Numbered from the stretch's first letter, positions 26,141 to 36,354 are shown. The stretch is 64,000 bases of DNA from an uncultured Sulfitobacter sp. (GCF_947499945.1 NZ_CANMQD010000003.1:232120-296119), one strand, 5' to 3'. Made by a program: numbers and translations. The notes: generated from the sequence alone by a model not told the origin.

Positions 26141-26803
26141 CTAAACTGCTAAGCCCAGCCAGGGGGTCAGGCGATCGTGCATCTCGTCAATTTCGGCCTG
26201 CGACAAGAGGCCGGATTCTGGCAATATGATCGCCGCGCTGGTGATTTTGTCAGTGGTCGGGTTCTCGTTGTTAGCGCTGCCGATGGCCTGACTCCCCTGT
26301 ACGCCTAAGGTTTCGGAAAAAGATTTGTCCAGCCGCTGAAAGGTGGAAAGGCTGACTGCTCGGATGCCGCGCAAAACATAAAGGGCTTCCCAGTGCCGCT
26401 CGATATTATCGATTTCATCCGCTTTCAGTACAACGCGCTGCGCGTCGGGGGAGCCACCAGCAATATACTCGCCCACCGCAGCAGCATCTGGGTCAACCAC
26501 GTCACGCATGATCTGAAAATTAGCAACAAGACCAACGACTCCAAGAATAAGGGCACCAGCGACGCCGGATGACATATCCCCAAAAACATATAGCCCGAGT
26601 TGGTAGCCCATAACGCCCCAGAACAATCCCCCAGCCCAAATTGTGATGCGCGGCAGAAAGGTGAATGCGAGTCCATATATCGCACACACTCCGAAAAAGC
26701 CGAACGCAAAGCTGCCAAAGCCCCCAATTCCGGTTACGTGGGAAAAAAAAGCTGAACAATAAAACCAAATCAAAATACCCTGTAGGCCTTGAATTATCTG
26801 CAC
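26141..26803 (-). CDS. multi-pass membrane protein of unknown function
   Basis: A 220-residue protein I do not recognise. Its first half has about four hydrophobic segments (GILIWFYCSAFF, FGSFAFGFFGVCAIYGLAF, ITIWAGGLFWGVMGYQLGLYVF, GVAGALILGVVGLVANF). The C-terminal half is soluble and acidic, ending in a helical EIDEMHDRL segment. It begins with GTG, preceded by CGGAG six bases away, which supports that start. No operon partner: the nearest gene, bactofilin, is more than 330 bases off. Confidence 0.6.
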   Translation of the reverse strand: MQIIQGLQGILIWFYCSAFFSHVTGIGGFGSFAFGFFGVCAIYGLAFTFLPRITIWAGGLFWGVMGYQLGLYVFGDMSSGVAGALILGVVGLVANFQIMRDVVDPDAAAVGEYIAGGSPDAQRVVLKADEIDNIERHWEALYVLRGIRAVSLSTFQRLDKSFSETLGVQGSQAIGSANNENPTTDKITSAAIILPESGLLSQAEIDEMHDRLTPWLGLAV

Positions 26804-27137
26804 AATAATCTCCGAAAACTCTTGTGTGATGACCGATAGATCTGTTTTTGGGCCGAATTGTGACCTTGCCCATAGACCGATGAAATGAGATGAAAAAACG
26901 ATGCTTTTGCAAGCGGTTGGTGCCCCCTTGCAAAGGGCGCTCTCACTTCGAGGCCATTTACTACAATTGGTCGGCAGGCAGATTGCGCACTACCCTGCGA
27001 GTGACAAGCGGTACTGGTAAGCCATCTCGAATGCGTGCTTTTCGCTCGCTAATACTCGTCTGATTAAATCAGCCGTCTAAATGCAAAACGCCGCAGGCAG
27101 AACCTACGGCGTCTTCAGTTCTCAACTCAATATTGCC
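26804..27137. other. 334-base intergenic region, no gene seen
   Basis: No open frame with a plausible start and no tRNA cloverleaf were found. It holds an 8-bp hairpin (26906-26913 with 26927-26934) and, at its right edge, the bactofilin terminator. The left end presumably holds the promoter of the unknown membrane protein. Confidence 0.5.
27088..27112 (-). terminator. terminator after bactofilin
   Basis: An inverted repeat ACGCCGcAGG / CCTaCGGCGT with one mismatched pair and a five-base loop. Read on the minus strand it is followed by TTTTGCATTT. It lies 25 bases downstream of the bactofilin stop. Confidence 0.65.
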
Positions 27138-27644
27138 TCAGGAGGCAGGATTGGTCTTTGGCGCTGGTGTGCCTTTGGCACTCGGGTTCAGCGGGTCGTC
27201 CTGACGCTGTACGGAGCCTTCAAAATGCGCACCACTCTCGATGGCGATGGTCTTGTGGATGATGTCACCCTCGACGCGTGCAGTAGAGGTCAGTCGGACC
27301 TTGAGGCCGCGTACACGGCCCACGATGCGGCCGTTGACCACAACATCATCGGCAATCACTTCGCCTTTTATGGTGGCGGACTCGCCGATGGTGCAAAGGT
27401 GGGCGCGGATGTCGCCTTCCACTGTGCCTTCAACCTGAATATCACCAGTTGTCTTCATGTTGCCTGTCACGTGCAGGTCAGCAGACAGAGTAGAGGCGGG
27501 CGGCTTTGCTTTGGGCGCGCTTGCCTTGAACTCGTTGGATTTGGGCGCAGACGACGGGATGGCGGGTGCCGAAGACGTCGGTGCGCTTGAGGAGGATGTG
27601 TCGGTGCTTGGGGCACCATCATTGATTTTGCTCTTAGAAAACAT
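27138..27644 (-). CDS. bactofilin (polymer-forming cytoskeletal protein)
   Basis: A 168-residue bactofilin. The proline/serine-rich N-terminal tail (about 1-50) precedes a compact right-handed beta-helix core of repeated strands, for example LHVTGNMKTTGDIQVEGTVEGDI and KGEVIADDVVVNGRIVGRVRG. Bactofilins polymerise without nucleotides and recruit cell-wall enzymes. The gene overlaps the M23 peptidase by 11 bases, so scaffold and wall enzyme are probably made together. Confidence 0.93.
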   Translation of the reverse strand: MFSKSKINDGAPSTDTSSSSAPTSSAPAIPSSAPKSNEFKASAPKAKPPASTLSADLHVTGNMKTTGDIQVEGTVEGDIRAHLCTIGESATIKGEVIADDVVVNGRIVGRVRGLKVRLTSTARVEGDIIHKTIAIESGAHFEGSVQRQDDPLNPSAKGTPAPKTNPAS

Positions 27645-28950
27645 CGTTTGCTGCCTTGATATAGATCATTGGATTGACGGCTTTTCCACCGACGCGAACT
27701 TCGTAATGAAGATGCACGCCGGTTACCCGTCCTGATGCACCCATATCACCAATATGATCGCCGCGCGATACTCTTTGACCAACCTTTACGCGCATTTTTG
27801 ACATATGTGCATAGCGGGTTTCGATGCCGAATTCGTGCTGAATCTTCACCAAACGTCCATATCCTGAGCCCCAACCGGCGTGAGTCACAACACCGTCCGC
27901 CGTGGCATAGAGAGGTGTGCCCAGACCTGCGGCAAAGTCGACACCGTTGTGCATGCGGCGGCCACCCGTCTTAGGGTCGCGGCGGAAGCCGAACTTGGAG
28001 GTGAATCGGAAGGAGTTCTTTACAGGATTCGCAAACGGCGCTTTGGACGCAGCAAGGCGGTATAGATTGAGGCGATCCATCTGGCCCAACAAGCGGTTGG
28101 CCCGCAATGTGTCAGCTGTTGGCTGCTCTCCGCGAGTGGTAAAGCTGAGCGGTGTGAGCGGGCCGCCCTGACCGGAGTAGCCGCGGCGCACAGTATCAAG
28201 CATGCGGTCCGTCGGCATACCAGCAGCGCGGAACATGCGGTCCAGCGGGGCTACGGATACCGTCATTGCTTCTTCAAGTTGGCGGAAGATCGCATCGTTT
28301 TGTTCTTGCATGACGGCAATCTTCTGGCTCATTGCGTCCGCTTGAAGCAGGGCTTCCTGCGCGTCCTCAACAACCTGATCACGCTCTTTGGCGGTGCGGG
28401 CGAGGGCATCAGCCATAAAATCCATCGGTGCCGTGCTGGCGGAGACCTGAATTGATCCCTCACCGTCAGCTTGCATCGCGGCGACCTGACTGCGGGCTGT
28501 TTCACGGTCTTTCATTGTGTCGCGCAGCGTGGACTGGATCACATCGATACCTGTCTCAAGCTCGTTACGGCGTGTCTCGGAGGACAAAAGCTCTGATTGC
28601 ATGATGGAAATCTGGGCGAGGGCTGCGTTGAACCGTTCCTGCGCAGCCAGTGCTTCAATGGCGCGGTTGTCGCGCTGTGCACTCAGATCATTCAGCCGCG
28701 CCTGATAGGTGCGCTGATCCCGTTTCGCCTGCTCGCGGAAATTACCCGAACCGATGCTGTCCATCAGGATGATCGCCGTGGCAATAATTGCCCATGCTAC
28801 CAACAACGAACACCCTGCGAGAGCAACCAACTGGGTGCTGGAGCGCAGACGGATGAACCGCGTGTCATTGTCTGATTTCAAAAATACACGGCGTTCCGGG
28901 AAATGCTTTTCCAGAAACGCAGAAGTCTTAATCGCGAGCTTTGTACGCAC
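27634..28950 (-). CDS. M23-family peptidoglycan endopeptidase with coiled coil
   Basis: A 438-residue membrane-anchored metallopeptidase. A transmembrane segment is near residues 38-65, then a long coiled coil (about 70-220), then an M23 LytM domain. Zinc-ligand motifs RMHNGVDFAAG and HLHYEVRVGG are both present, so the domain looks catalytically competent rather than an EnvC-like regulator. It is the first gene of the pair with bactofilin, consistent with a bactofilin-guided wall hydrolase that shapes the cell. Confidence 0.92.
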   Translation of the reverse strand: MRTKLAIKTSAFLEKHFPERRVFLKSDNDTRFIRLRSSTQLVALAGCSLLVAWAIIATAIILMDSIGSGNFREQAKRDQRTYQARLNDLSAQRDNRAIEALAAQERFNAALAQISIMQSELLSSETRRNELETGIDVIQSTLRDTMKDRETARSQVAAMQADGEGSIQVSASTAPMDFMADALARTAKERDQVVEDAQEALLQADAMSQKIAVMQEQNDAIFRQLEEAMTVSVAPLDRMFRAAGMPTDRMLDTVRRGYSGQGGPLTPLSFTTRGEQPTADTLRANRLLGQMDRLNLYRLAASKAPFANPVKNSFRFTSKFGFRRDPKTGGRRMHNGVDFAAGLGTPLYATADGVVTHAGWGSGYGRLVKIQHEFGIETRYAHMSKMRVKVGQRVSRGDHIGDMGASGRVTGVHLHYEVRVGGKAVNPMIYIKAANDVF

Positions 28951-29133
28951 GTCTACTATATCCCTTTTAACTTGTTACAGATCGGCGTGTCCCTCACAAA
29001 TCCGTTAACAAGAGTGCAATAGACCTTCGGGAGGCCATCGGGCAACCCTTCAAGCCCACCATGACGAATCCCCGCCAATTTAAGTGACAATTTGGCAAAA
29101 ATCCGCCTATTTCAGGAATTTGTAGATGCGGCT

Positions 29134-29943
29134 TTAAGTTCCGGCTGCGAGAGGCCAATAAAAATCGGGTGGAATACCTGCCTCGGCACGCTTTTCCTCG
29201 TTAAAGGGCGGTTTGAGCTGCCCGTGAAAATATTTGCGCACGAGCGTATGAAATTGTTGAGTGGGATCAAGATCATGGCGGCCGCACAGAAAGTGGAACC
29301 ACTTTGAGCCATATGCCACGTGATGGACTTCCTCGGCGTAGATCACTTCCAGCGCATCAACCGCCTGAACCTCTTTGGCCTGTTTGAACAACCTGATCAT
29401 GTTTGGCGTCACATCAAGGCCGCGCGCCTCCAGCACCATAGGTACAACCGCAAGCCGACCCATAAAGTCATCTGCCGTATCTGTCGCCGCTTGCCACATG
29501 CCGGCATGGGCAGGCAACGCGCCATAGTGACTGCCAGCCGCCTCAAGGCAATCACACATCAGGTTAAAATGTTTGGATTCCTCATCCGCAGCTTTGACCC
29601 AGTCATCATAATATCCGATTGGCATTTTCACATCGCAAAACCTTGCAAGGATATCCCAATGCAAATCCACAGCGTTCAATTCGATGTGGGCCACTGCATG
29701 CATCATAGCGATCCGGCCCTCCGGCGTGCCAGGCTTGCGGTGCGGGACATCACGCGGGCTCCGCAGTTCTGGCGTGGCGGGACGGGCAGGGTGGTTGGGC
29801 GGATTGGCCGTTCCGATCTCGGGGTGGATTCCATCTGCACGCGCCGCGCGCCATGCCGCCGCGTATTTATGCGACAGCGCCGTTTTTTCACGCCCGTCAG
29901 CGGTGCGCAAAACTGCTTCCGCCATCTGTGCCAGCGGCATCAT
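29134..29943 (-). CDS. DUF455 ferritin-like protein
   Basis: A 269-residue DUF455 protein with a ferritin-like four-helix core. Candidate metal ligands sit in HIELNAVDLHWD, DEESKHFNLMCDCLE and YAEEVHHVAYG, i.e. the E-x2-H pairs of di-iron proteins. Substrate unknown; a di-iron oxidase or hydroxylase is possible. Its start overlaps the end of the peroxiredoxin gene by four bases, so the two are probably co-transcribed. Confidence 0.85.
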   Translation of the reverse strand: MMPLAQMAEAVLRTADGREKTALSHKYAAAWRAARADGIHPEIGTANPPNHPARPATPELRSPRDVPHRKPGTPEGRIAMMHAVAHIELNAVDLHWDILARFCDVKMPIGYYDDWVKAADEESKHFNLMCDCLEAAGSHYGALPAHAGMWQAATDTADDFMGRLAVVPMVLEARGLDVTPNMIRLFKQAKEVQAVDALEVIYAEEVHHVAYGSKWFHFLCGRHDLDPTQQFHTLVRKYFHGQLKPPFNEEKRAEAGIPPDFYWPLAAGT

Positions 29944-30401
29944 AGCGCGCGCACTGCCTCCAGAACCTCTTCCACGTGACCGGGCACTTTTACCTTGCGC
30001 CAGATTTGCGCGATGGTCCCGTCAGCGGCGATCAGATAGGTCGCCCGTTCGATGCCCATTGATTTCTTGCCATACATATTCTTCTCGACCCAAACACCGT
30101 AGGCTTCGGTCACACTGCCTTCCTCATCTGAAAGCAACGGCACGGTCAACTCGTGCTTGGCTGCAAACTTGTCATGCTTGGCCATTGTGTCGCGCGAAAT
30201 GCCGAAGACCTTTGCATCTGCTGCCTCGAACGCTGCCAGATGCTCGGAAAAGCCGATGCTCTCTTTGGTACAGCCCGGCGTGTCGTCGCGCGGATAAAAG
30301 AAAAGCACAACAGGCGCGCCTTTTAGCGCACTCAGTGTCACATCACCGCCGCCCGTAACAGGCAGGGTGAAATCGGGGGCGGTTTGGGAAACTTCGGGCA
30401 T
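29940..30401 (-). CDS. bcp: Bcp/PrxQ-type thiol peroxidase, one-cysteine
   Basis: A 153-residue peroxiredoxin that reduces peroxides. The peroxidatic cysteine is Cys44 in TPGCTKESIGF. It is the only cysteine in the protein: the resolving cysteine five residues later in E. coli Bcp is replaced by isoleucine. It must therefore be recycled by an external thiol. I start at 30401; the in-frame extension to 30614 reads into non-coding-looking sequence that overlaps the divergent gene's leader. It is divergent from the AsmA-like gene. Confidence 0.93.
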   Translation of the reverse strand: MPEVSQTAPDFTLPVTGGGDVTLSALKGAPVVLFFYPRDDTPGCTKESIGFSEHLAAFEAADAKVFGISRDTMAKHDKFAAKHELTVPLLSDEEGSVTEAYGVWVEKNMYGKKSMGIERATYLIAADGTIAQIWRKVKVPGHVEEVLEAVRAL

Positions 30402-30531
30402 GGCAAATCTCTTTTGTGTGAGGGGCGTGGCCTTGGAGTGCGCACAGTCCCATGTCATAGTAGGGCAGCGGCAAAATAAACCAAGCAGCGCCGCGCAAGA
30501 TGTAGCACCCTTTTCCAGTGACCGGAACCTG

Positions 30532-33500
30532 ATGGCCGACACCACCCCGCCAGTCCCCCCAAAAAGCCGCCGCCGCAAACGCGGGTGGTTTTTGCTATTG
30601 GTTGGCCTGTTCAACGCTGCGTGGTCGCTTTTGGTTCTAATTACTTTGGTTGCGGTGGCTGCTGTCTACTTCTTCTATGATCGCCCCGTGGTTCTACCTG
30701 ATTGGGTGGAGGCTCGGATCGAGCGGCGCCTGATCACCGAATTTCCAGACGTGCAAATAAGCTTTGGTGAAGTGCGGTTGCTCATGCAGGAAGGGTGGCG
30801 CCCCCGCGTGCGCTTGCGCGATGTGGCTGTGGCAGACACAACAGGCCGCGAGATGATCCGCTTTTCCGAGGCCCGTGTGCGGTTTTCCTTTGAAGCCCTG
30901 CGCGCAGGGCATGTCAAACCCGCTGAAGTGGCCCTGCAAGGCGTCTTTGCCACGCTGATCCGCGAAGAGGACGGCAGTCTGCTGCTACAAAGTGATATCG
31001 CAACAGGCGCAGGTGGCGATGCCAAGGGCGCAGGTCTGGGCCGTATCGTCGCCCAAATCGACGATGTGCTCCAGCAACCGGGCCTTGCCGACCTTGATTA
31101 TGCAGAAGTGCGGGGGCTGACGCTGCAATTCATCGACCGCAGGGCAGGGACCGCCTTTACCCTCGACGGCGGCCGCATGATCGCGCTTCGCAAGGATGGC
31201 GCATTGGTTGCCTCCGCCGATCTCGCCGTGCTGGGGAGCGCTGCAACAGCAACAACATTATCCGCAAACTACACCAGCGTCATCGGTGAGGCCGAAGCCC
31301 AGTTTGGCGTGCGTATTGACGATGCTTCCGCTGCCGATATCGCCACCCAAAGCCCTGCGTTTGCATGGATGGGTGCGCTCAAAGCGCCGATTTCGGGGGC
31401 AGTTCGATCTGGTGTGCGGGCCAATGGCACACTGGCCCCGCTGAGTGCCACACTTCAGATCGGTGCGGGAGTTGTCCAACCTAATGACGAAACGCTGCCG
31501 ATTCCATTCGACGGGGCGCGCAGCTATTTCTCCTATGATGCTGCACGCGGTCTTTTGCAGTTTGACGAATTGTCCGTCCGCAGCAAATGGGTCACGGCAC
31601 AGGCCGAAGGCACTGCATCGCTGACGGGGCTACGCAGTGGGGCGCTGGAGGATTTGGTTGGACAGTTCAGGGTCACACAGCTGCGGGCCAATCCGATGGC
31701 GTTCTACCCCGAACCTGTCGAGATTGACGGCGCCGAGATAGATTTTCGTCTTCAAACCAACCCGTTCAAAATCGACATCGGGCGGCTTGATCTGTTTGAC
31801 GGCGCACAAACCCGTCATGCATTTGGCACGCTGACTGCACGGCCCGATGGCTGGCAGGTATCGCTGGACGCGCGCACCGATCAGATTGATCCCACACGGA
31901 TCATTGCCCTTTGGCCTGAGGCGGTAAAAACCCGGACCCGCAACTGGCTGGCAGAAAACTTGCTCGGGGCCGATATCACTAATGCGGATTTTGCCCTGCG
32001 CCTTGCTCCTGATGAGACACCGCGCACATATCTTGCTTTTGACTATCAGGACGCTTCAGTCAAATTCCTGCGCACATTGCCTCCCGTGACCCAAGGGCGC
32101 GGACATGCCAGCCTTGATGGTAAACGGTTCGTTGTTTCGCTGGACGAGGGCATGGTGGAGGCAGGCCTTGGCGGTCCCATGCGGGTGGAGCGGTCCTCCT
32201 TCATTCTGCCCGATCTAGGCGTGAAAGGCGGCACACCAGCGATTGTGCGCCTCAATGCACGTGCTTCGGTTACCGCAGCGCTCTGGACGCTGGACCAGCC
32301 ACCTATGGGGGTGATGCGGCGCACAGGATTGCCTGTAGAATTGGGGGATGGAGAGGCAGTTGTCTCGGGCACCTTGGACTTCCCGCTTAAGCGGGGGGGC
32401 AGTCCTGCGGATGTGAAATTCGATGTAACGGGGGATTTGATCAATCTCACGAGCACCCGCCTGATCAAGGGGCGCAGCCTGAAATCACAGCGCATGGCGC
32501 TGGTGGCAAATAATAACGGGATCGAGATCGCAGGCAAAGGTACGCTCGAAGGGGTGGCATTTGACGGCCGTTGGCAGCAGCCCATTGGCGCAGGAGCGGC
32601 CAAAAGCACCCTTCGCGGGACGGCACAGATCACCCCGCAAGCCTTGACCGCCTTTAATGCGGCGTTGCCGCAAGGGATGCTCACGGGGGCCACAGGGGCC
32701 GATATCGGCATTGATTTTGAGCGGGGGCAGTCTCCGCGCATGACCTTACGCTCCAGCCTACGCGGCGCGACGCTCCAAGTTCCCCAAATCGGCTGGCGTA
32801 AAAGCAGTGGTGCACAGGCAAAGCTCGACATGGATATACGCCTTGGTGCGCGGCCCGAAGTCACGGCGATTTCGCTAAATGGTGCAGGACTGGATGCAAG
32901 GGGCAGTATTACACTGGCGGAGAATGGCGGTCTCGGCGTGCTGGAGCTGCGCACGCTTAAAGTGGGCAACTGGCTCGATGTGAGGGCCGCCCTTGTGGGC
33001 CAAGGATCGGGGCGTGCACCGCAAGTGGTGGTACGGGCAGGGCGTGTTGATCTGCGCACGGCACAGTTCGGGGGAAGTAGTGAGAGCAGTGCGGGAAGTG
33101 GCGGGCGTGCTGGTCCCGCAAATCCGCCGATGCGGGTCACACTCGACCGCCTTCAGGTGACTGATACCCTATGGCTTCAGGGGCTTGCAGGCACGTTTAA
33201 AACCACAGGCGGCCTTGACGGCCCATTCGAGGCGCGGGTGAACGGCGGCACAGATGTATCAGGTCGCGTCGTGCCTCAGCGCGGGCGCACGGCTGTGCGT
33301 CTCACTTCGGCGGATGCGGGTGGGGTGCTGCGCTCTGCGGGCGTGGCGGAGCAAGCGGTTGGTGGTACGCTTGACATGTCGCTCTTACCAGTTGGCAGTG
33401 GCAGCGCCTTTGACGGACGGCTCAAAGTAACGGGTGTGTCGATCAAGGATGCCCCTGCGATTGCCGCCCTCGTGAACTCGCTCTCGATTGTGGGGCTGGT

Positions 33501-33933
33501 GAACGAGATGAACGGCGATGGCATCTATTTTGACGAGGTTGAGGCTGAGTTCCGCCTCACGCCCAACCGTATGACACTGAGCCGTGGCAGTGCGACGGGC
33601 GCATCACTGGGCCTGTCGATGGACGGTGTCTATGCCACCGACAGCGGGCAGATCGCCATGCAAGGGGTGATAACACCTGTCTACCTGCTCAATGGCATCG
33701 GCTCAATCTTGACGCGCAAAGGCGAAGGATTGCTCGGCTTTAACTACCGCCTGACAGGCGAGGCCAAATCGCCGAAAGTGTCGATCAATCCGCTGTCTGT
33801 TTTGGCGCCTGGCGGCCTGCGCGATATTTTCCGCGCCCCAAAAACCGAACTTCCAAGCGTCGATGGCGAAGTGGCCCCTTTGCCGCAAGCACCCGAACAA
33901 AGGCCCGTTGAACCAGCCTACGAAGGACGCTAA
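30532..33933 (+). CDS. DUF3971/AsmA-like envelope protein (YhdP/TamB-like)
   Basis: A 1133-residue protein with an N-terminal membrane anchor (about 20-45, WFLLLVGLFNAAWSLLVLI). A very long beta-rich periplasmic region follows, ending in an AsmA-like C-terminal domain (VNEMNGDGIYFDEVEAEFRL, GLLGFNYRLTGEAKSPKVSINPLS). Family members such as YhdP and TamB form grooved bridges for phospholipid transport to the outer membrane. I start at 30532, just before the basic RRRKR and the anchor, rather than at 30367. It is followed by queA after 9 bases. Confidence 0.88.
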   Translation: MADTTPPVPPKSRRRKRGWFLLLVGLFNAAWSLLVLITLVAVAAVYFFYDRPVVLPDWVEARIERRLITEFPDVQISFGEVRLLMQEGWRPRVRLRDVAVADTTGREMIRFSEARVRFSFEALRAGHVKPAEVALQGVFATLIREEDGSLLLQSDIATGAGGDAKGAGLGRIVAQIDDVLQQPGLADLDYAEVRGLTLQFIDRRAGTAFTLDGGRMIALRKDGALVASADLAVLGSAATATTLSANYTSVIGEAEAQFGVRIDDASAADIATQSPAFAWMGALKAPISGAVRSGVRANGTLAPLSATLQIGAGVVQPNDETLPIPFDGARSYFSYDAARGLLQFDELSVRSKWVTAQAEGTASLTGLRSGALEDLVGQFRVTQLRANPMAFYPEPVEIDGAEIDFRLQTNPFKIDIGRLDLFDGAQTRHAFGTLTARPDGWQVSLDARTDQIDPTRIIALWPEAVKTRTRNWLAENLLGADITNADFALRLAPDETPRTYLAFDYQDASVKFLRTLPPVTQGRGHASLDGKRFVVSLDEGMVEAGLGGPMRVERSSFILPDLGVKGGTPAIVRLNARASVTAALWTLDQPPMGVMRRTGLPVELGDGEAVVSGTLDFPLKRGGSPADVKFDVTGDLINLTSTRLIKGRSLKSQRMALVANNNGIEIAGKGTLEGVAFDGRWQQPIGAGAAKSTLRGTAQITPQALTAFNAALPQGMLTGATGADIGIDFERGQSPRMTLRSSLRGATLQVPQIGWRKSSGAQAKLDMDIRLGARPEVTAISLNGAGLDARGSITLAENGGLGVLELRTLKVGNWLDVRAALVGQGSGRAPQVVVRAGRVDLRTAQFGGSSESSAGSGGRAGPANPPMRVTLDRLQVTDTLWLQGLAGTFKTTGGLDGPFEARVNGGTDVSGRVVPQRGRTAVRLTSADAGGVLRSAGVAEQAVGGTLDMSLLPVGSGSAFDGRLKVTGVSIKDAPAIAALVNSLSIVGLVNEMNGDGIYFDEVEAEFRLTPNRMTLSRGSATGASLGLSMDGVYATDSGQIAMQGVITPVYLLNGIGSILTRKGEGLLGFNYRLTGEAKSPKVSINPLSVLAPGGLRDIFRAPKTELPSVDGEVAPLPQAPEQRPVEPAYEGR

Positions 33934-33942
33934 AGCGCGGTT

Positions 33943-35007
33943 ATGAAACTTAGTGATTTTGACTTCGACCTGCCCGAAACCCTGATTGCCGTGCGCCCCG
34001 CACAGCCGCGCTCTTCTGCGCGATTGCTGGTGGCGCAGGGCGATGTCATCCATGACGCCCAAGTGCATGATCTGACAGCGTGGTTGAGAAAAGGGGATCG
34101 TCTGGTTCTTAACGATACCCGCGTAATCCCCGCGCGTCTGTCAGGTGTACGCCACCGTACCAGCGCCCAAGGCCCGGTGAGTGCCAAGGTCGAAGTGACG
34201 CTTCTGGAGCCTCAGGCAGAGGCGGGCATCTGGTCTGCCTTGGTCAAGCCACTCAAAAGGCTCAAGGTTGGCGAGGATGTCATTTTCTCCAACGATCTGC
34301 GCGCCACAATGGAAGGGGTGGCAGACGGTCAAGGGTATCTGCGCTTTAACCTCACGGGCGATGATTTCGACGCGGCTCTTAACGCCGCAGGGGCCATGCC
34401 TTTGCCGCCATACATTGCCGCCAAACGTGCAGCGGACGCCCAAGACAAGACGGATTACCAGACGATCTGGGCCAAGCACTCAGGGGCTGTTGCCGCCCCA
34501 ACGGCCTCCTTGCACTTTGATGCTCTGTTGCTGGCGGCGCTGCGGGAGATGGGCATCGATTTTAGTTATGTGACGCTGCACGTAGGCGCGGGGACATTCC
34601 TGCCTGTGAAAGTCGACGACATTGCCGACCACAAAATGCATTCTGAATGGGGGCAGGTGAGCGCCGATGCCGCCGCCGAGATTGCGGCGACAAAAGCGGC
34701 AGGCGGCCGCGTGATCCCCGTAGGCACCACAGCCCTGCGCCTGATCGAGACAGCAGGAAAAAGCGGGATCATCGCCCCTTGGGAAGGTGACACAGACATC
34801 TTCATCACCCCCGGCTTTCACTTCAACGTGGCCGATGCGCTGATGACGAATTTTCACCTGCCGCGCTCGACTTTAATGATGCTTGTTTCGGCCCTTATGG
34901 GGTCGCAGACGATCCGCGATATTTATTCCCACGCAATTAACGAAAAATATCGGTTTTTCTCTTACGGAGACGCATCACTCCTGATACCGCCGCGCAAATG
35001 CGACTGA
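33943..35007 (+). CDS. queA: tRNA preQ1(34) S-adenosylmethionine ribosyltransferase-isomerase
   Basis: QueA adds the epoxycyclopentanediol precursor from SAM's ribosyl part to preQ1 in tRNA, the penultimate queuosine step. Full length at 354 residues with [45 protein letters not shown] and [14 protein letters not shown], all family hallmarks. It follows the AsmA-like gene by nine bases and is likely co-transcribed. Confidence 0.96.
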   Translation: MKLSDFDFDLPETLIAVRPAQPRSSARLLVAQGDVIHDAQVHDLTAWLRKGDRLVLNDTRVIPARLSGVRHRTSAQGPVSAKVEVTLLEPQAEAGIWSALVKPLKRLKVGEDVIFSNDLRATMEGVADGQGYLRFNLTGDDFDAALNAAGAMPLPPYIAAKRAADAQDKTDYQTIWAKHSGAVAAPTASLHFDALLLAALREMGIDFSYVTLHVGAGTFLPVKVDDIADHKMHSEWGQVSADAAAEIAATKAAGGRVIPVGTTALRLIETAGKSGIIAPWEGDTDIFITPGFHFNVADALMTNFHLPRSTLMMLVSALMGSQTIRDIYSHAINEKYRFFSYGDASLLIPPRKCD

Positions 35008-35082
35008 TTTGAGTCGCACGTGAACCCGACAAGTGATCGCGCGCGGCGCTAGGGGTTATATAGACATCTTAGGAGACGACGT

Positions 35083-36354
35083 ATGTGGCAGGTCTTGACC
35101 AGCGCTTGGGCGCTTTTGTTCGGCATGTTCCTTTTGATGCTTGGCAACGGCATGCAGGGTACGCTTTTGGGTATCCGTGGCGAGATCGAGGGTTTTGACA
35201 CTTTCGCTATGTCGATTGTGATGTCGGCCTATTTTGTGGGCTTCCTCGGCGGCTCGCGGATGGCACCCAATATGATCCGCCGCGTGGGCCATGTCCGTGT
35301 GTTTGCTGCACTTGCCTCGGCTATTTCGGCTGTGATGATCCTTTATCCGACTTTTCCCTACATCTGGGTCTGGGCATTGGGGCGCGTGTTGATCGGGTTC
35401 TGTTTCTCGGCCGTGTATGTCACTGCTGAAAGCTGGCTCAACAATGCGGCTGATAACTCCAACAGGGGGCAGGCGCTCTCGCTTTATATGATTATCCAGA
35501 CACTTGGCATTGTTGCTGCGCAGGCGATGTTGCTGGTGGCGGAACCTGACGGGTTTATCCTGTTTGTGATCCCCTCGGTGCTCGTGAGCATTGCTATTAC
35601 GCCAATCTTGCTATCGATCAGCCCGACACCTGCGTTTGAGACGACCAAACCAATGAGCCTTAAGGAACTGATGGGCTTCTCTCCCTTGGGCTGTGTGGGC
35701 ATGTTCATCCTCGGCGGTATCTTCTCGGCACAGTTCGGAATGTCGGCGGTTTATGGTGCCGAAGCAGGCCTGAGCGTGGCGCAGATCTCTACGTTTGTGG
35801 CGACATTCTTTATCGGGGCGGTTTTTCTGCAATACCCTATTGGCTGGATTTCGGACCGGATGGACCGTCGGTATCTGGTAATTGTGGTCTCCGTGATCGG
35901 TGGCTTGGGCTGTATCCTTGGCATGCTCAAGGGCGATGTGTTTACGCTGCTGTTGGTCTCTGCCTTTGTGATCGGGGGTATGGCGAACCCGCTTTATTCT
36001 CTGCTTATCGCACACACTAACGACTTTTTGGAGCATGACGACATGGCGGCGGCCTCGGGCGGCTTGATCTTTATCAACGGTTTGGGGGCAATCTTGGGGC
36101 CCGTAATTACAGGTTGGATGATGGGGACCTCACTTGGACCGGCGGGCTTTTACCTCTTCACCGCCGTTCTATTCGGCGCAATGATCGTCTACGCAGGCTA
36201 CCGCTCGACCGTGCGCGCAACGTTGCCCACAGACGAGACTGGTTCTTATGTTCCGATGGGCCCCACAGCGACCAGCGTGGCGATGGAAATTGCGCAAGAA
36301 TACGCAATCGAGACAGAGCTGGAAGACGAGGAATCCGCGCAGAACCCGACATAA
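35083..36354 (+). CDS. MFS transporter, YcaD-like
   Basis: A 423-residue major facilitator with about 12 hydrophobic helices. The early stretch GMQGTLLGIRGEIEGFDTFAMSIVMSAYFVGF and the A-motif-like GWISDRMDRRYLV between helices resemble the YcaD group of putative transporters. The substrate is unknown. A hydrophilic acidic tail closes it. AGGAGACGACGT precedes the ATG. Confidence 0.87.
   Translation: MWQVLTSAWALLFGMFLLMLGNGMQGTLLGIRGEIEGFDTFAMSIVMSAYFVGFLGGSRMAPNMIRRVGHVRVFAALASAISAVMILYPTFPYIWVWALGRVLIGFCFSAVYVTAESWLNNAADNSNRGQALSLYMIIQTLGIVAAQAMLLVAEPDGFILFVIPSVLVSIAITPILLSISPTPAFETTKPMSLKELMGFSPLGCVGMFILGGIFSAQFGMSAVYGAEAGLSVAQISTFVATFFIGAVFLQYPIGWISDRMDRRYLVIVVSVIGGLGCILGMLKGDVFTLLLVSAFVIGGMANPLYSLLIAHTNDFLEHDDMAAASGGLIFINGLGAILGPVITGWMMGTSLGPAGFYLFTAVLFGAMIVYAGYRSTVRATLPTDETGSYVPMGPTATSVAMEIAQEYAIETELEDEESAQNPT

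Noticed and set aside
26804..27137. tRNA or small RNA gene in the long gap
   Set aside because: No cloverleaf or T-loop consensus was found; only an 8-bp hairpin and the bactofilin terminator.
32046..33140. Long minus-strand frame inside the AsmA-like gene
   Set aside because: Shadow frame of a GC-rich gene; arginine/proline/serine-rich with no domain.
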